NCBI GenBank assembly: GCA_024643425.1
Contig: JAHEMY010000018.1
Coordinates: forward strand, 1 to 32,037
Origin: Flavobacteriaceae bacterium
Lineage (GTDB): Bacteria > Bacteroidota > Bacteroidia > Flavobacteriales > Flavobacteriaceae
DNA: 32,037 nt
Direction of reading: 5' to 3'
Of the stretch, positions 24,665 through 32,037 are shown one piece after another; the first letter of the stretch is position 1; the number at the start of each line of letters is the position of its first letter. The notes under the pieces were generated by a model. It saw only the letters and a program-made list of their open reading frames with translations. It had not been told where the DNA came from and did no database searches. A program made the translations under genes and the position numbers.

Positions 24665-26758
24665 TCACAGACTCTTTAGCATTCCTTCTATTTTAGTGTT
24701 TAATCGTTCAATGGCTTGACTATATCGCACATCCCATTCGGTGAGTTTATCCGAAGCCCCGAGGGCAATTTCATACTCCAGTCCCGGTAAAATCCATGAT
24801 GCATAGCCGCTGAATGGATCGGAAGCTGCATAAAGGGATTTGTACCATGACCCAAAATACATTCCTTTTTCTTCTAAAAAGCTCTTTTCTAAGGCCAACA
24901 ACTGTTTGTTCAACAATTGAATGGTCTTTGAATTTAGCCGATTGCTCGAAAGCACCAATTTTAATTTTTCTGCAAATTGTGTTGAGGAAGCTTCAAGCTT
25001 TTCAATGCTTCCCTTGGCCTTTACAAATCCATTAAAAAGCGTGTCGTATTTGGCAATTTTTTCTTCTGCATTTTTAAAGTGTTGCTTCAGGTCCGTGGCG
25101 TATCGCGGAACATCGTACGGTATAATTTCAGCATTCGCCAAACGCAAGCTCATAATGCCTACTACTCGCTGCACCATGGGTCCCATTTTAAATTCCGGAT
25201 CGACAAAATTTTCGTAATAATAAAAGTCATCGTAATTAGAATGGTATAAGGTGGGCCCACTGGTACCGCCACTTAAGGAAGGAACCCCGGTATGCATATA
25301 AAAAGCGATATGGTCCGATCCCCCACCTAAATTCCCAATTTCAGGCTCACTTTTTTCTCCGGACCACTTTGTAAATAACGTTTGGTTCTCATAAGGATCT
25401 TGAACCTGCTTGGAAGCTTCTAAAATTAATCGTTTTAATGTTGGGGCCGCTGAAGCACCAAACTTTTTTCCCGAGACCCCTGCATCAAAATTTAAGTAGG
25501 CAACTGCTTTTGCCTCTAGTTGCGTTTTCATTTGTTCCACCCATTCAGAAGAACCGATTACCCCGTGCTCCTCGGCATCCCAATGCCCTATTAAGATGGA
25601 ACGTTTGGGACGTTTACCCTCTTTTGCCAGTTTTCCTAAACTCTCACTTAAACTCAACAACATGGCGGTACCACTATTTGGATCGGTGGCACCAAATCCC
25701 CAAGCGTCGTAATGACACCCCAGTATAATCCATTCATCGGGGTATTCACTTCCTTTCAAGGTTCCAATTACATTGTTAATTCGAACATAATCGCGCGGCT
25801 GATCGACTTTTAGATGCACCGTTAGTTCTTTTCCTCCTTCAACACGATACGTAAAGGGCAACCCGCCTTGCCATTCTACAGGAACCGCAGCGCCTTTCAT
25901 TCTTCCTAAAATTTCTTGAGCCGAAGCATAGCCAATGGGGGTTACAGGAATTGTGTGTAATCCCGCATCTTTGGGGTTCATGCGTTTTACTTTTGTTTTT
26001 CCATCCAGCGGAAGTGCAGGTTCAAAAGGTGTCAAAGGATCCCCCATATAGTCAATGGACAACACAGAGCCTCTTTGAATGGTGGTTTCATCATAATAGG
26101 CACCCTCCGGAAAGGTGAGTCCGCGTGTAAACCCGCTGTCTTTTGGATCGGTATAAATTATGAGTCCTGCTGCACCACTGGCTTCAGCAAACTTTGCTTT
26201 ATAGCCTCTAAAATTTCCTCCATAGCGTGCAAGGATGATTTTTCCTTTGGTCTCAACCCCTAATGCTTCTAATTTTTTAAAATCCTCCTTGGTTCCATAA
26301 TTTGCATAGACAACCTCGGCTGTAACATCACCGCTCCCGGAATACGCATTCCAGCCTTTCCATAAGGTTGAATCGGAAGAGAAAGGATCCTCTTCCATAA
26401 TGTTTTCTTGCTGTGACAAAGGTTGGCGCACCGGAGTTACTATTTCTAGCATAGATGTGCCCGGTTGATTTGACATATATATATCATAAGGATAGAGATC
26501 TACCTCAAGCCCCGCATTGCGCATTACGCTGGCCATATAATCGCGAACGTCTTCATTTGCTTTATTTCCCGAAACATGAGGTTTTACCGTGAGTGCCTTA
26601 AGATGTTTCTTAAAAGCAGTTTCATCGATATTTTTGAGGAATTGCTGTTCGGTTTGTAATTCGGTTTTTTCAGAATCTGTTGTAAAACCATCTATTTCTT
26701 GCGCAAAAGCATGATTGGATAAACAAAAAAAGAGGCTGACAAAAAGGAATCTTTTCAT
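24665..26758 (-). CDS. M28-family glutamate-carboxypeptidase II-like metallopeptidase
   Basis: A 697-residue exported zinc peptidase of the PSMA/NAALADase type. A signal peptide covers about 1-20 (ends HAFAQ). A PA (protease-associated) insert lies at about 140-280, then the M28 catalytic core. The two-zinc site has H349 (GCHYDAWG), bridging D359 (TDPNSGT), catalytic E396 and E397 (WDAEEHG), D425 (NFDAG) and H506 (LYHSNYDD). A TFR-dimer-like helical domain fills about 580-697. All metal ligands are present. The enzyme would trim C-terminal acidic or other residues from peptides outside the inner membrane. It has its own promoter with an inverted repeat over the -33 box and lies upstream of three DUF6090-type genes. 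Confidence 0.92.
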   Translation of the reverse strand: MKRFLFVSLFFCLSNHAFAQEIDGFTTDSEKTELQTEQQFLKNIDETAFKKHLKALTVKPHVSGNKANEDVRDYMASVMRNAGLEVDLYPYDIYMSNQPGTSMLEIVTPVRQPLSQQENIMEEDPFSSDSTLWKGWNAYSGSGDVTAEVVYANYGTKEDFKKLEALGVETKGKIILARYGGNFRGYKAKFAEASGAAGLIIYTDPKDSGFTRGLTFPEGAYYDETTIQRGSVLSIDYMGDPLTPFEPALPLDGKTKVKRMNPKDAGLHTIPVTPIGYASAQEILGRMKGAAVPVEWQGGLPFTYRVEGGKELTVHLKVDQPRDYVRINNVIGTLKGSEYPDEWIILGCHYDAWGFGATDPNSGTAMLLSLSESLGKLAKEGKRPKRSILIGHWDAEEHGVIGSSEWVEQMKTQLEAKAVAYLNFDAGVSGKKFGASAAPTLKRLILEASKQVQDPYENQTLFTKWSGEKSEPEIGNLGGGSDHIAFYMHTGVPSLSGGTSGPTLYHSNYDDFYYYENFVDPEFKMGPMVQRVVGIMSLRLANAEIIPYDVPRYATDLKQHFKNAEEKIAKYDTLFNGFVKAKGSIEKLEASSTQFAEKLKLVLSSNRLNSKTIQLLNKQLLALEKSFLEEKGMYFGSWYKSLYAASDPFSGYASWILPGLEYEIALGASDKLTEWDVRYSQAIERLNTKIEGMLKSL

Positions 26759-26777
26759 AGTGAATAATAAATATTGA

Positions 26778-26808
26778 CAAATCGATTAATAACCCTTCAT
26801 TTCTCCAA
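26778..26808 (-). promoter_or_regulatory. Promoter of the M28 peptidase gene
   Basis: On the minus strand TTG (26808-26806) is followed after exactly 20 bases by TCGATTTG (26785-26778), one mismatch from TAnnTTTG. The leader would be about 13-15 nt. An inverted repeat overlaps the -33 element. Confidence 0.45.
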
Positions 26809-26814
26809 TGAAGG
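26794..26814. promoter_or_regulatory. Candidate operator: CCTTCATT-N5-AATGAAGG
   Basis: A perfect 8-bp inverted repeat with a 5-base centre, placed over the -33 element of the M28 promoter. The size and position fit a binding site for a dimeric regulator. It has no T-run and sits upstream of the predicted start site, so it is not a terminator for that transcript. Confidence 0.4.
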
Positions 26815-26916
26815 TTGAGTCTACAATGTAATACTATTCCTATGAAAATAAATAGTGAAAAATAAATTTTGGTACGCCATGCGAGAATGCAAAGGCCGGG
26901 AAGAAAAACGTGAAAT

Positions 26917-26953
26917 AAAAAAACCCCAGAAACAATCGAATTCCGGGGTTTTT
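26917..26953 (-). terminator. Strong intrinsic terminator after the 50-codon gene
   Basis: AAAAACCCC (26919-26927) and GGGGTTTTT (26945-26953) form a 9-bp stem with a 17-base loop. On the minus strand it is followed by an unbroken T run and lies only seven bases after the stop codon of the small gene at 26961. Confidence 0.8.
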
Positions 26954-26960
26954 CCAAAGT

Positions 26961-27113
26961 TTAGTTTAGAAGCGCTTCAAACTTCATCTTATTATAATCT
27001 ATAACACTTAAAGCCTTCGAGTAATCCAGAAGAAACTTGATCGTCTCTTCTTTCGGAACTAAGTTTTGATTCACGCGTTCCGCACGTGAAGTTTCAGAGT
27101 ACAAGTTTGCCAT
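26961..27113 (-). CDS. Conserved small protein of 50 residues
   Basis: A 50-residue open frame that is easy to miss. It reads MANLYSETSRAERVNQNLVP, then KEETIKFLLDYSKALSVIDY and a final NKMKFEALLN. It is soluble and mostly helical, without signal or membrane segment. Support for a real gene: an exact -7 promoter box (TATTTTTG) 25 bases upstream, a strong terminator seven bases downstream, and a sequence that I recall as nearly unchanged among other Flavobacteriaceae (from memory). It lies 58 bases after the stop of the ECF sigma factor gene on the same strand but seems able to be transcribed alone. Function is unknown. Confidence 0.8.
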   Translation of the reverse strand: MANLYSETSRAERVNQNLVPKEETIKFLLDYSKALSVIDYNKMKFEALLN

Positions 27114-27138
27114 AGAGCGTTGTTTTGAGGTTAATGTT

Positions 27139-27146
27139 CAAAAATA
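27139..27146 (-). promoter_or_regulatory. -7 promoter element of the 50-codon gene
   Basis: On the minus strand TATTTTTG, an exact match to TAnnTTTG, lies 25 bases upstream of the ATG at 27113. No clear TTG is present at -33. It sits in the gap after the sigma factor gene, so the small gene can be expressed independently. Confidence 0.5.
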
Positions 27147-27171
27147 ACGCAGGCTTTTTTACTTTATTGTA

Positions 27172-27762
27172 CTAGTTGGTCAATATAATGTTATGTTTTT
27201 CAATTACTTTGCGCAAATTGATCAGCGCGTAGCGCATACGACCCAACGCGGTGTTAATACTGACGCCGGTTTGCTCGGAAATTTCTTTAAAACTCATTTC
27301 CTTATACATACGCATAATTAACACTTCTTTTTGATCGTCCGGTAACTCTTCTATGAGCCTGCGGACATCACTTTCGACCTGATCTTTGATAATTGCTTTT
27401 TCCGCATTCAGTGCGCCATCACTCAACACCGAGAAAATATTGAAATCGTCATTATTTTCAAACTTCGGCATCCGATTATTCTTTCTAAAATGATCAATAA
27501 CCAAATTATGAGCGATGCGCATAACCCAAGGAAGAAACTTTCCTTCTTCGTTGTATGCTCCACGCTTAAGGGTTTTGATAACTTTAATAAAGGTGTCTTG
27601 AAAAATATCCTCAGCTACGTCTCTGTCGTAAACTTTAGAATATATAAATCGGAAAATTCGGTCTTTGTGGCGGGTGATTAATTCACACAGTGCAGCTTCG
27701 TTACCTTTCATGTAGGCGCTCACTAAAAGCGCATCACAACTTGTGCTTTGTTTCATATCCAT
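27172..27762 (-). CDS. ECF-type RNA polymerase sigma factor
   Basis: A 196-residue sigma-70 family factor with only regions 2 and 4. Region 2 spans about 27-95 (ITRHKDRIFRFIYSKV, then the AEDIFQDTFIKVIK core-binding part and FLPWVMRIAHNLVIDHFRK for -10 recognition). Region 4 spans about 138-187 (LPDDQKEVLIMRMYKEMSFKEI, then the helix-turn-helix EQTGVSINTALGRMRYALINLRK). No anti-sigma gene is next to it, which is unusual for ECF factors. An alternative start is the methionine at 27756 (third residue). It is divergent from uvrA. The leader of about 94 nt contains an 8-bp hairpin just before the start. Confidence 0.92.
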   Translation of the reverse strand: MDMKQSTSCDALLVSAYMKGNEAALCELITRHKDRIFRFIYSKVYDRDVAEDIFQDTFIKVIKTLKRGAYNEEGKFLPWVMRIAHNLVIDHFRKNNRMPKFENNDDFNIFSVLSDGALNAEKAIIKDQVESDVRRLIEELPDDQKEVLIMRMYKEMSFKEISEQTGVSINTALGRMRYALINLRKVIEKHNIILTN

Positions 27763-27774
27763 ACTTTTAATAAA

Positions 27775-27802
27775 TAAACAACTATTGGTTTCTGGTTGTT
27801 TA
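27775..27802 (-). promoter_or_regulatory. Leader hairpin just upstream of the ECF sigma factor start
   Basis: TAAACAAC (27775-27782) and GTTGTTTA (27795-27802) are perfect 8-bp complements with a 12-base loop. In the mRNA the hairpin ends 12 bases before the start codon, so it could affect ribosome entry. Confidence 0.4.
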
Positions 27803-27862
27803 GTGAATCTGTTTATTTAAAGTAATGGTATGCTATAGGCAACTTTTTTATGTTGATGAGGG

Positions 27863-27895
27863 TAAATATAACAACAATATTTTCTCAATTGCAAA
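27863..27895 (-). promoter_or_regulatory. Candidate promoter of the ECF sigma factor gene
   Basis: On the minus strand TTTG (27895-27892), 21 bases, then TATATTTA (27870-27863), one base from TAnnTTTG. It predicts a start near 27856 and a leader of about 94 nt. Confidence 0.45.
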
Positions 27896-28079
27896 AAAAT
27901 GTGGCTTTTTTCCGAAAAGATGATGTGAACCACCTCCCTTTTGTTGTGAGTAACAACTCCAAAATTCGCTAGAATTCACATTTCAAACTACTTAGCTAAA
28001 AAACTGAGTTTGGAGCAATTTTGATGAAAGTCAATTTGAATAAAATCAAGTCTACATTTATTATCTCCTACTGAAATAG

Positions 28080-28087
28080 TATCTTTG
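28080..28087 (+). promoter_or_regulatory. -7 promoter element of uvrA
   Basis: TATCTTTG is an exact TAnnTTTG match. A TTTA lies 19 bases upstream as an imperfect -33. The start site near 28093 leaves about 22 nt to the TTG start codon at 28116. Confidence 0.6.
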
Positions 28088-28115
28088 CAAAATTGAATTA
28101 AAACGAAGACTCAAC

Positions 28116-30893
28116 TTGCCCGAAATCGCCTTAGATACAAAGAAAAACATCATTATTCAGGGAGCAAAGCTCCACAATCTGAAAAATATTTCCGTGGCCA
28201 TCCCACGAAATAAGTTGGTGGTGATTACAGGTTTATCGGGAAGTGGAAAATCATCCCTTGCCTTCGACACCCTTTATGCGGAAGGACAACGTCGTTATGT
28301 TGAAAGCCTTTCATCCTATGCTCGTCAGTTTTTAGGTCGATTAGACAAACCTAAAGTAGATTCGATTAAGGGAATTGCACCGGCCATTGCCATTGAACAG
28401 AAGGTAAATGCAACCAATCCTAGGTCGACAGTTGGGACTTCAACAGAAATTTACGATTACCTCAAATTACTTTACACCCGAATTGGAATTACCTACTCTC
28501 CGGTTTCCGGTGCTGTGGTAAAAAAAGATACGGTCACCGATGTGATCCAATTTGTGAAAACCTTTCCTGAAGGTGAAAAACTATTGCTCTTGGCGCCCAT
28601 TCATTTAGAAGAAGGTCGGAGCATGGAAAATAAGCTTCAGACCCTTGCGCAACAAGGTTATGCTAGAGTAAAAATGGCAGGGCAAGTGCTGCGTCTCGAC
28701 GAATTAAAAGGATCCTCTTTTCCAAAAGATATCCAATTGGTGATCGATCGAGTAATCACTCAAGACAATGAAGATTTCTGGAACCGCTTGGCCGATGCGG
28801 TAGGTATGGCATTCTTTGAAGGCAAAGGGGAATTATTTTTGGAAAATCTTTCTACAGAAAAAATCAAAGAGTTCAACAACCGCTTTGAAGTGGACGGTAT
28901 AACGTTTCTCGAACCTAATGTACATCTGTTCAGCTTCAACAATCCTTATGGGGCTTGCCCTACTTGTGAGGGTTACGGCGATGTGATTGGAATCGACGAA
29001 GACCTTGTTATCCCAAATACAGGGCTGTCTATTTATGAAAATGCGGTCTTCCCTTGGCGCGGTGAAAGCATGGGGTACTATCGCGATCAATTGGTGAACA
29101 ATGCCTATAAATTTGACTTCCCCATTCACAAGCCTTGGTTTCAACTTACGGATGAACAAAAACAATTGGTTTGGGAAGGCAATAAGCACTTTGAGGGTCT
29201 CAACGAGTTCTTTGCTCAATTAGAAGCTAAAAGTTATAAAATTCAAAATCGCGTAATGCTATCGCGTTATCGCGGTAAAACAAAGTGTAGCACTTGCAAC
29301 GGGAAGCGCTTACGGCCTGAGGCTAGTTTTGTTCGTATTGGTGGGAAATCGATTCAAGAATTGGTAGAGCTCCCACTGCACAAAGTAGCAGCTTTTTTTA
29401 AAGAGCTGGAATTGAACGAGTACCAGCAGCAGGTGGCAAAACGCTTGTTACTTGAAATTAACAACCGACTTCGTTTTTTAATGGATGTTGGATTAAGCTA
29501 CTTAACCCTTAACAGAAAGAGCAACACCCTTTCGGGAGGTGAATCCCAGCGAATTAATTTAGCTACTTCGTTAGGAAGTAGTTTGGTAGGTTCCATGTAC
29601 ATCCTCGATGAACCTAGTATTGGACTGCATCCCAAGGATACCGAACGACTTATTAGTGTCCTTAAATCGCTAAGAGATTTAGGGAATACCGTCATTGTTG
29701 TGGAGCACGACGAAGAAATTATGAAAGCGGCCGATGCTATTATTGATATCGGACCGGAAGCAGGAACCTTCGGAGGTGAAATCGTGGCTGAGGGAAGCTT
29801 CGATGAAATCCTTAAGAGTGATTCCCTCACAGCTCAATACTTGGATGGACGGAAAAAAATTGAAGTCCCGGCAAAACGACGTTCATCAAAAGGTTCCATA
29901 AATATTATTGGGGCACGACATAATAATTTAAAAAACATCGACGCTACCTTTCCATTAGGGGTATTTACGGCGGTGACCGGAGTTTCCGGTAGCGGAAAGA
30001 GCACCTTGGTTAAAAAAATCCTCTACCCTGCCCTCATGCGCCATATTGGAGGCTATGGTGAAAAGCCAGGTCAATTTACCGAACTAAAAGGTGATCTGGA
30101 TAAAATTAAAAGTGTCGAATTTATCGATCAAAACCCTATCGGACGCTCGAGCCGTTCGAATCCGGTAACCTACATTAAGGCTTACGACGACATTCGCAAT
30201 TTATATGCGAACCAAAAGTTAAGTGATATTAGAGGATATCAAGCCAAACACTTCAGTTTCAATGTGGACGGCGGACGATGCGAAACTTGTAAAGGCGATG
30301 GCGAAGTGACCATAGAGATGCAATTTATGGCCGACGTGCATTTGGAGTGTGATACCTGTGGTGGAAAACGCTTCAAAAAAGAAGTGCTTGAGGTAAAGTT
30401 CCACGATAAAAGTATTCACGACATCTTGACATTAACCGTTGACGATGCCATTGCATTCTTTTCGCTTCATAACCAAACAAAGATTACCAACAAACTTCAG
30501 CCATTGCAAGATGTTGGATTAGGCTATGTGCAATTAGGCCAGAGCTCTTCTACCCTTTCCGGTGGTGAGGCACAACGTATAAAACTGGCGTCTTTTTTGG
30601 TGAAAGGAGATACTAAGGACAAGACCTTATTTATTTTTGATGAACCTACTACGGGGCTTCATTTTCATGATATTCAAAAATTATTAGCCTCCTTCTACGC
30701 TTTATTGGATAAAGGACATACCGTGATTGTTGTGGAGCACAATATGGATTTGATCAAGTGCGCCGATTTTATTATCGACCTAGGTTTAGAAGGCGGTGAA
30801 AATGGCGGATCCATCATCGCTCAAGGAACTCCTGAGGAAGTTTCAACATCGGATACTTCCTTTACAGCCAGTTATTTAATAGAAAAGATTTAG
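28116..30893 (+). CDS. uvrA: Excinuclease ABC subunit A
   Basis: A 925-residue ATPase that finds DNA damage in nucleotide excision repair, working as a dimer with UvrB. It has two ABC modules. The first has Walker [10 protein letters not shown] (39-47) and signature [10 protein letters not shown]. The second has GVSGSGKST (about 621-629) and [10 protein letters not shown]. Zinc-binding cysteine pairs are seen in ACPTCEGYG with KCSTCNGK, and in RCETCKGDG with CDTCGGK. The [14 protein letters not shown] segment is typical. The start is TTG at 28116: no earlier ATG exists in frame, no ATG occurs in the first 100 codons, and the promoter excludes much longer forms. The stop lies in a 14-bp tandem duplication. 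Complete and presumably functional. Confidence 0.96.
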   Translation: MPEIALDTKKNIIIQGAKLHNLKNISVAIPRNKLVVITGLSGSGKSSLAFDTLYAEGQRRYVESLSSYARQFLGRLDKPKVDSIKGIAPAIAIEQKVNATNPRSTVGTSTEIYDYLKLLYTRIGITYSPVSGAVVKKDTVTDVIQFVKTFPEGEKLLLLAPIHLEEGRSMENKLQTLAQQGYARVKMAGQVLRLDELKGSSFPKDIQLVIDRVITQDNEDFWNRLADAVGMAFFEGKGELFLENLSTEKIKEFNNRFEVDGITFLEPNVHLFSFNNPYGACPTCEGYGDVIGIDEDLVIPNTGLSIYENAVFPWRGESMGYYRDQLVNNAYKFDFPIHKPWFQLTDEQKQLVWEGNKHFEGLNEFFAQLEAKSYKIQNRVMLSRYRGKTKCSTCNGKRLRPEASFVRIGGKSIQELVELPLHKVAAFFKELELNEYQQQVAKRLLLEINNRLRFLMDVGLSYLTLNRKSNTLSGGESQRINLATSLGSSLVGSMYILDEPSIGLHPKDTERLISVLKSLRDLGNTVIVVEHDEEIMKAADAIIDIGPEAGTFGGEIVAEGSFDEILKSDSLTAQYLDGRKKIEVPAKRRSSKGSINIIGARHNNLKNIDATFPLGVFTAVTGVSGSGKSTLVKKILYPALMRHIGGYGEKPGQFTELKGDLDKIKSVEFIDQNPIGRSSRSNPVTYIKAYDDIRNLYANQKLSDIRGYQAKHFSFNVDGGRCETCKGDGEVTIEMQFMADVHLECDTCGGKRFKKEVLEVKFHDKSIHDILTLTVDDAIAFFSLHNQTKITNKLQPLQDVGLGYVQLGQSSSTLSGGEAQRIKLASFLVKGDTKDKTLFIFDEPTTGLHFHDIQKLLASFYALLDKGHTVIVVEHNMDLIKCADFIIDLGLEGGENGGSIIAQGTPEEVSTSDTSFTASYLIEKI

Positions 30894-30914
30894 TAAATTA
30901 GATTTAGTAAATTA
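30887..30914. repeat. 14-bp tandem duplication across the uvrA stop codon
   Basis: GATTTAGTAAATTA occurs twice in direct contact (30887-30900 and 30901-30914). The uvrA TAG stop (30891-30893) lies in the first copy, and the second copy supplies an untranslated TAG. Confidence 0.8.
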
Positions 30915-30936
30915 GGATTTCTTTTTACAATAAACC

Positions 30937-31845
30937 ATGGAAATACTATTCACGGCTCTTTTTATAATGTTCACTTCACTAGGATTTTCACAAGATTACA
31001 TTCCTATGTTGCAAGAAGGCAATTCATGGAATGTTGATATTTATTATGAGCCTTTCAAAGGCGATTCCTTTACTATAACCCGAGAACTTTCTCTTGGGGA
31101 AGTAGTGGAAATTGATGGTCTCGAATACTACCAAACTTTGGTGTCTGGAAATGAAAGCTGCTTGCTCCGTGAGGATAATGGCTATGTTTACAAATACAAC
31201 GATTTTTTGCAAGAAGAATTTCTCTTATTTGACTTTAGCCTAGAAGTAGGTGATGTTTTTAATGTGATGGAGTCGGCGTATTCTGGGTTTCCATCTTTTA
31301 GTTCGTGTGCATCTCCCGATCTTCTATCTTGGGTATATGAAACTGAACTACATGTCGAAAGTGTAGATTATGTCGATATTGCGGGGCAAAATCGAAAAGT
31401 AATTACTTTTGAAGAATATTTTTCAGGAGGTCAGTATGCTTGGATTGAAGGAATTGGAAATTGGACAGGTTTTGATCTAATGTCTGAAACAATAGATGTC
31501 TCTGGCACTACAATCATTGCGTGTTTCACCACCGAAGGTGAAACCTATTTTATGTTTGGAGCGACCTCGTGTGATAATACCACCTTACACACTTCAGATT
31601 TTCTTAAGAATGAAATAAAACTCTTCCCTAATCCACTAACAGAAACTTCTGTACTACAATTTCCTCCAGGCTTTGGCATTGATCAAATAAAAATTTATGA
31701 TGTAACCGGAAAAGTTTTTGCAGATGAGCGCATCGATAAACTAGTTCATCCAATTGCTGCGAAAAAATTTTCTTCAGGTTTGTATTTGTATCAGCTCTAT
31801 TCTAGCGGTAACTTGATCAAAACAGACAAGTTTGTTGTAAACTAA
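30937..31845 (+). CDS. T9SS-exported protein of unknown function
   Basis: A 302-residue secreted protein. A signal peptide covers about 1-19 (ends LGFSQ). The central domain (about 20-220) begins DYIPMLQEGNSWNVDIYYEP, a start that I have seen in other flavobacterial T9SS proteins of unknown role, and contains three cysteine-bearing loops. The last 78 residues or so, beginning IKLFPNPLTETSVLQF and ending NLIKTDKFVVN, form a type A T9SS sorting domain. The gene follows uvrA by 43 bases with no clear promoter. No enzyme motif was found. Confidence 0.82.
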   Translation: MEILFTALFIMFTSLGFSQDYIPMLQEGNSWNVDIYYEPFKGDSFTITRELSLGEVVEIDGLEYYQTLVSGNESCLLREDNGYVYKYNDFLQEEFLLFDFSLEVGDVFNVMESAYSGFPSFSSCASPDLLSWVYETELHVESVDYVDIAGQNRKVITFEEYFSGGQYAWIEGIGNWTGFDLMSETIDVSGTTIIACFTTEGETYFMFGATSCDNTTLHTSDFLKNEIKLFPNPLTETSVLQFPPGFGIDQIKIYDVTGKVFADERIDKLVHPIAAKKFSSGLYLYQLYSSGNLIKTDKFVVN

Positions 31846-31890
31846 GCTACTGCTTGATTTTAAGAAAACTTTAATTCTTTCTTTACTTTT

Positions 31891-31905
31891 TGGCACGCCA
31901 ATTGC
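31891..31905 (+). promoter_or_regulatory. Sigma-54 (RpoN) -24/-12 promoter
   Basis: TGGCACG (31891-31897), four bases, then TTGC (31902-31905) followed by TTT matches the sigma-54 consensus TGGCACG-N4-TTGCW at every key position, with a T-rich flank on the left. The C at 31905 as -12 predicts transcription from about 31917. It lies 45 bases after the T9SS gene and points away from it. Confidence 0.75.
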
Positions 31906-31916
31906 TTTAATTATAA

Positions 31917-32032
31917 CAGTTGCAGTTTTCGTGGTTGGTTACTGTAACTCAAAAAATACAAAGTTTTTTGGTTGGTTAGTTTTTTTGAATTGCCCGTCGC
32001 ACCTTCTCAAACGGTCGGCGGGTTTTTCTTTT
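31917..32032 (+). ncRNA. Candidate sigma-54-dependent small RNA of about 115 nt
   Basis: The stretch runs from the predicted RpoN start to an intrinsic terminator. The 5' end forms an 8-bp stem (AGTTGCAG 31918-31925 with CTGTAACT 31942-31949, one G-U pair) that begins at the predicted first bases. A U-rich single-stranded middle follows, then the terminator stem. TGGTTGGTTA occurs once in the first loop and once in the middle part. There is no ATG. A GTG-started frame from 31931 stays open to the window edge, so a short coding leader cannot be fully excluded, but the terminator would cut it. Confidence 0.5.
31993..32032 (+). terminator. Intrinsic terminator at the window end
   Basis: CCCGTCG (31993-31999) pairs with CGGCGGG (32016-32022), with one G-U pair. 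The stem continues with ACC/GGT after a one-base bulge, closing a 9-base loop, and is followed by TTTTTCTTTT. It is a strong plus-strand terminator. Confidence 0.8.
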
Positions 32033-32037
32033 GATAA

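Larger units (their letters stand above)
27763..28115. other. 353-base divergent intergenic region between the sigma factor gene and uvrA
   Basis: No open frame of note. It holds the candidate sigma gene promoter (27863-27895), a hairpin in its leader (27775-27802) and the uvrA -7 box (28080-28087). The stretch 27900-28050 shows only small repeats (such as GTTGT-N5-ACAAC near 27952) that I cannot interpret. Confidence 0.6.

Noticed and set aside
26870-26883. Second sigma-54-like site, TGGTACGCCATGCG.
   Set aside because: The -24 part has T for C and the spacing to the -12 part is wrong; no TTGC follows at four bases. Probably chance.
31931-32037. GTG-started frame open to the window edge.
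   Set aside because: It crosses a strong intrinsic terminator, has no ATG and no recognisable protein pattern; kept only as an alternative to the small RNA call.

Overview
The window looks like chromosomal DNA of a marine-type member of the Flavobacteriaceae (Bacteroidota). Evidence seen in the sequence: AT-rich DNA, no Shine-Dalgarno sequences, promoters of the Bacteroidota type (-7 element TAnnTTTG), two proteins with type IX secretion (T9SS) C-terminal sorting domains, several DUF6090-type membrane proteins, a BatA-domain protein and a three-gene proton-translocating transhydrogenase. No tRNA, rRNA, CRISPR array, insertion sequence or prophage gene was seen.

Left part (1-9000). A plus-strand run carries a BatA/VWA membrane protein, a dihydroorotase homologue that lacks the usual metal-binding HxH, two small DUF4870-like membrane proteins and a phospholipase/carboxylesterase-type hydrolase. 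A minus-strand pair follows (MBL-fold hydrolase and a one-TM coiled-coil protein). Divergent from it is the operon pntAA-pntAB-pntB, which would exchange reducing equivalents between NADH and NADP+ using the proton gradient.

Middle (9000-15300). There is a conserved protein of unknown function whose start is best moved to the ATG at 9129, a BCP-type peroxiredoxin, a cysteine-free endonuclease III homologue, a secreted endonuclease/exonuclease/phosphatase-family protein and an M1 aminopeptidase lipoprotein.

Right-centre (15400-26760). This is a long minus-strand block with an extracytoplasmic peptidase theme. In transcription order it holds an M28 glutamate-carboxypeptidase-like enzyme, three DUF6090-type proteins, a T9SS beta-propeller protein, two more DUF6090-type proteins, a DPP-IV-like S9 peptidase and a small EthD-family protein. 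The five DUF6090 paralogues share an almost invariant N-terminal tail plus membrane helix and have very different outer domains. This is the most interesting protein-coding feature here.

Right end (26900-32037). A previously easy-to-miss 50-codon gene has its own promoter and terminator and lies downstream of an ECF sigma factor gene. uvrA is divergent from the sigma gene. After uvrA come a T9SS protein and, at the very edge, a near-perfect sigma-54 (-24/-12) promoter. Its predicted start site falls on the base of a stem-loop, and a strong intrinsic terminator lies about 110 nt further on. This is a good candidate for an RpoN-dependent small RNA.
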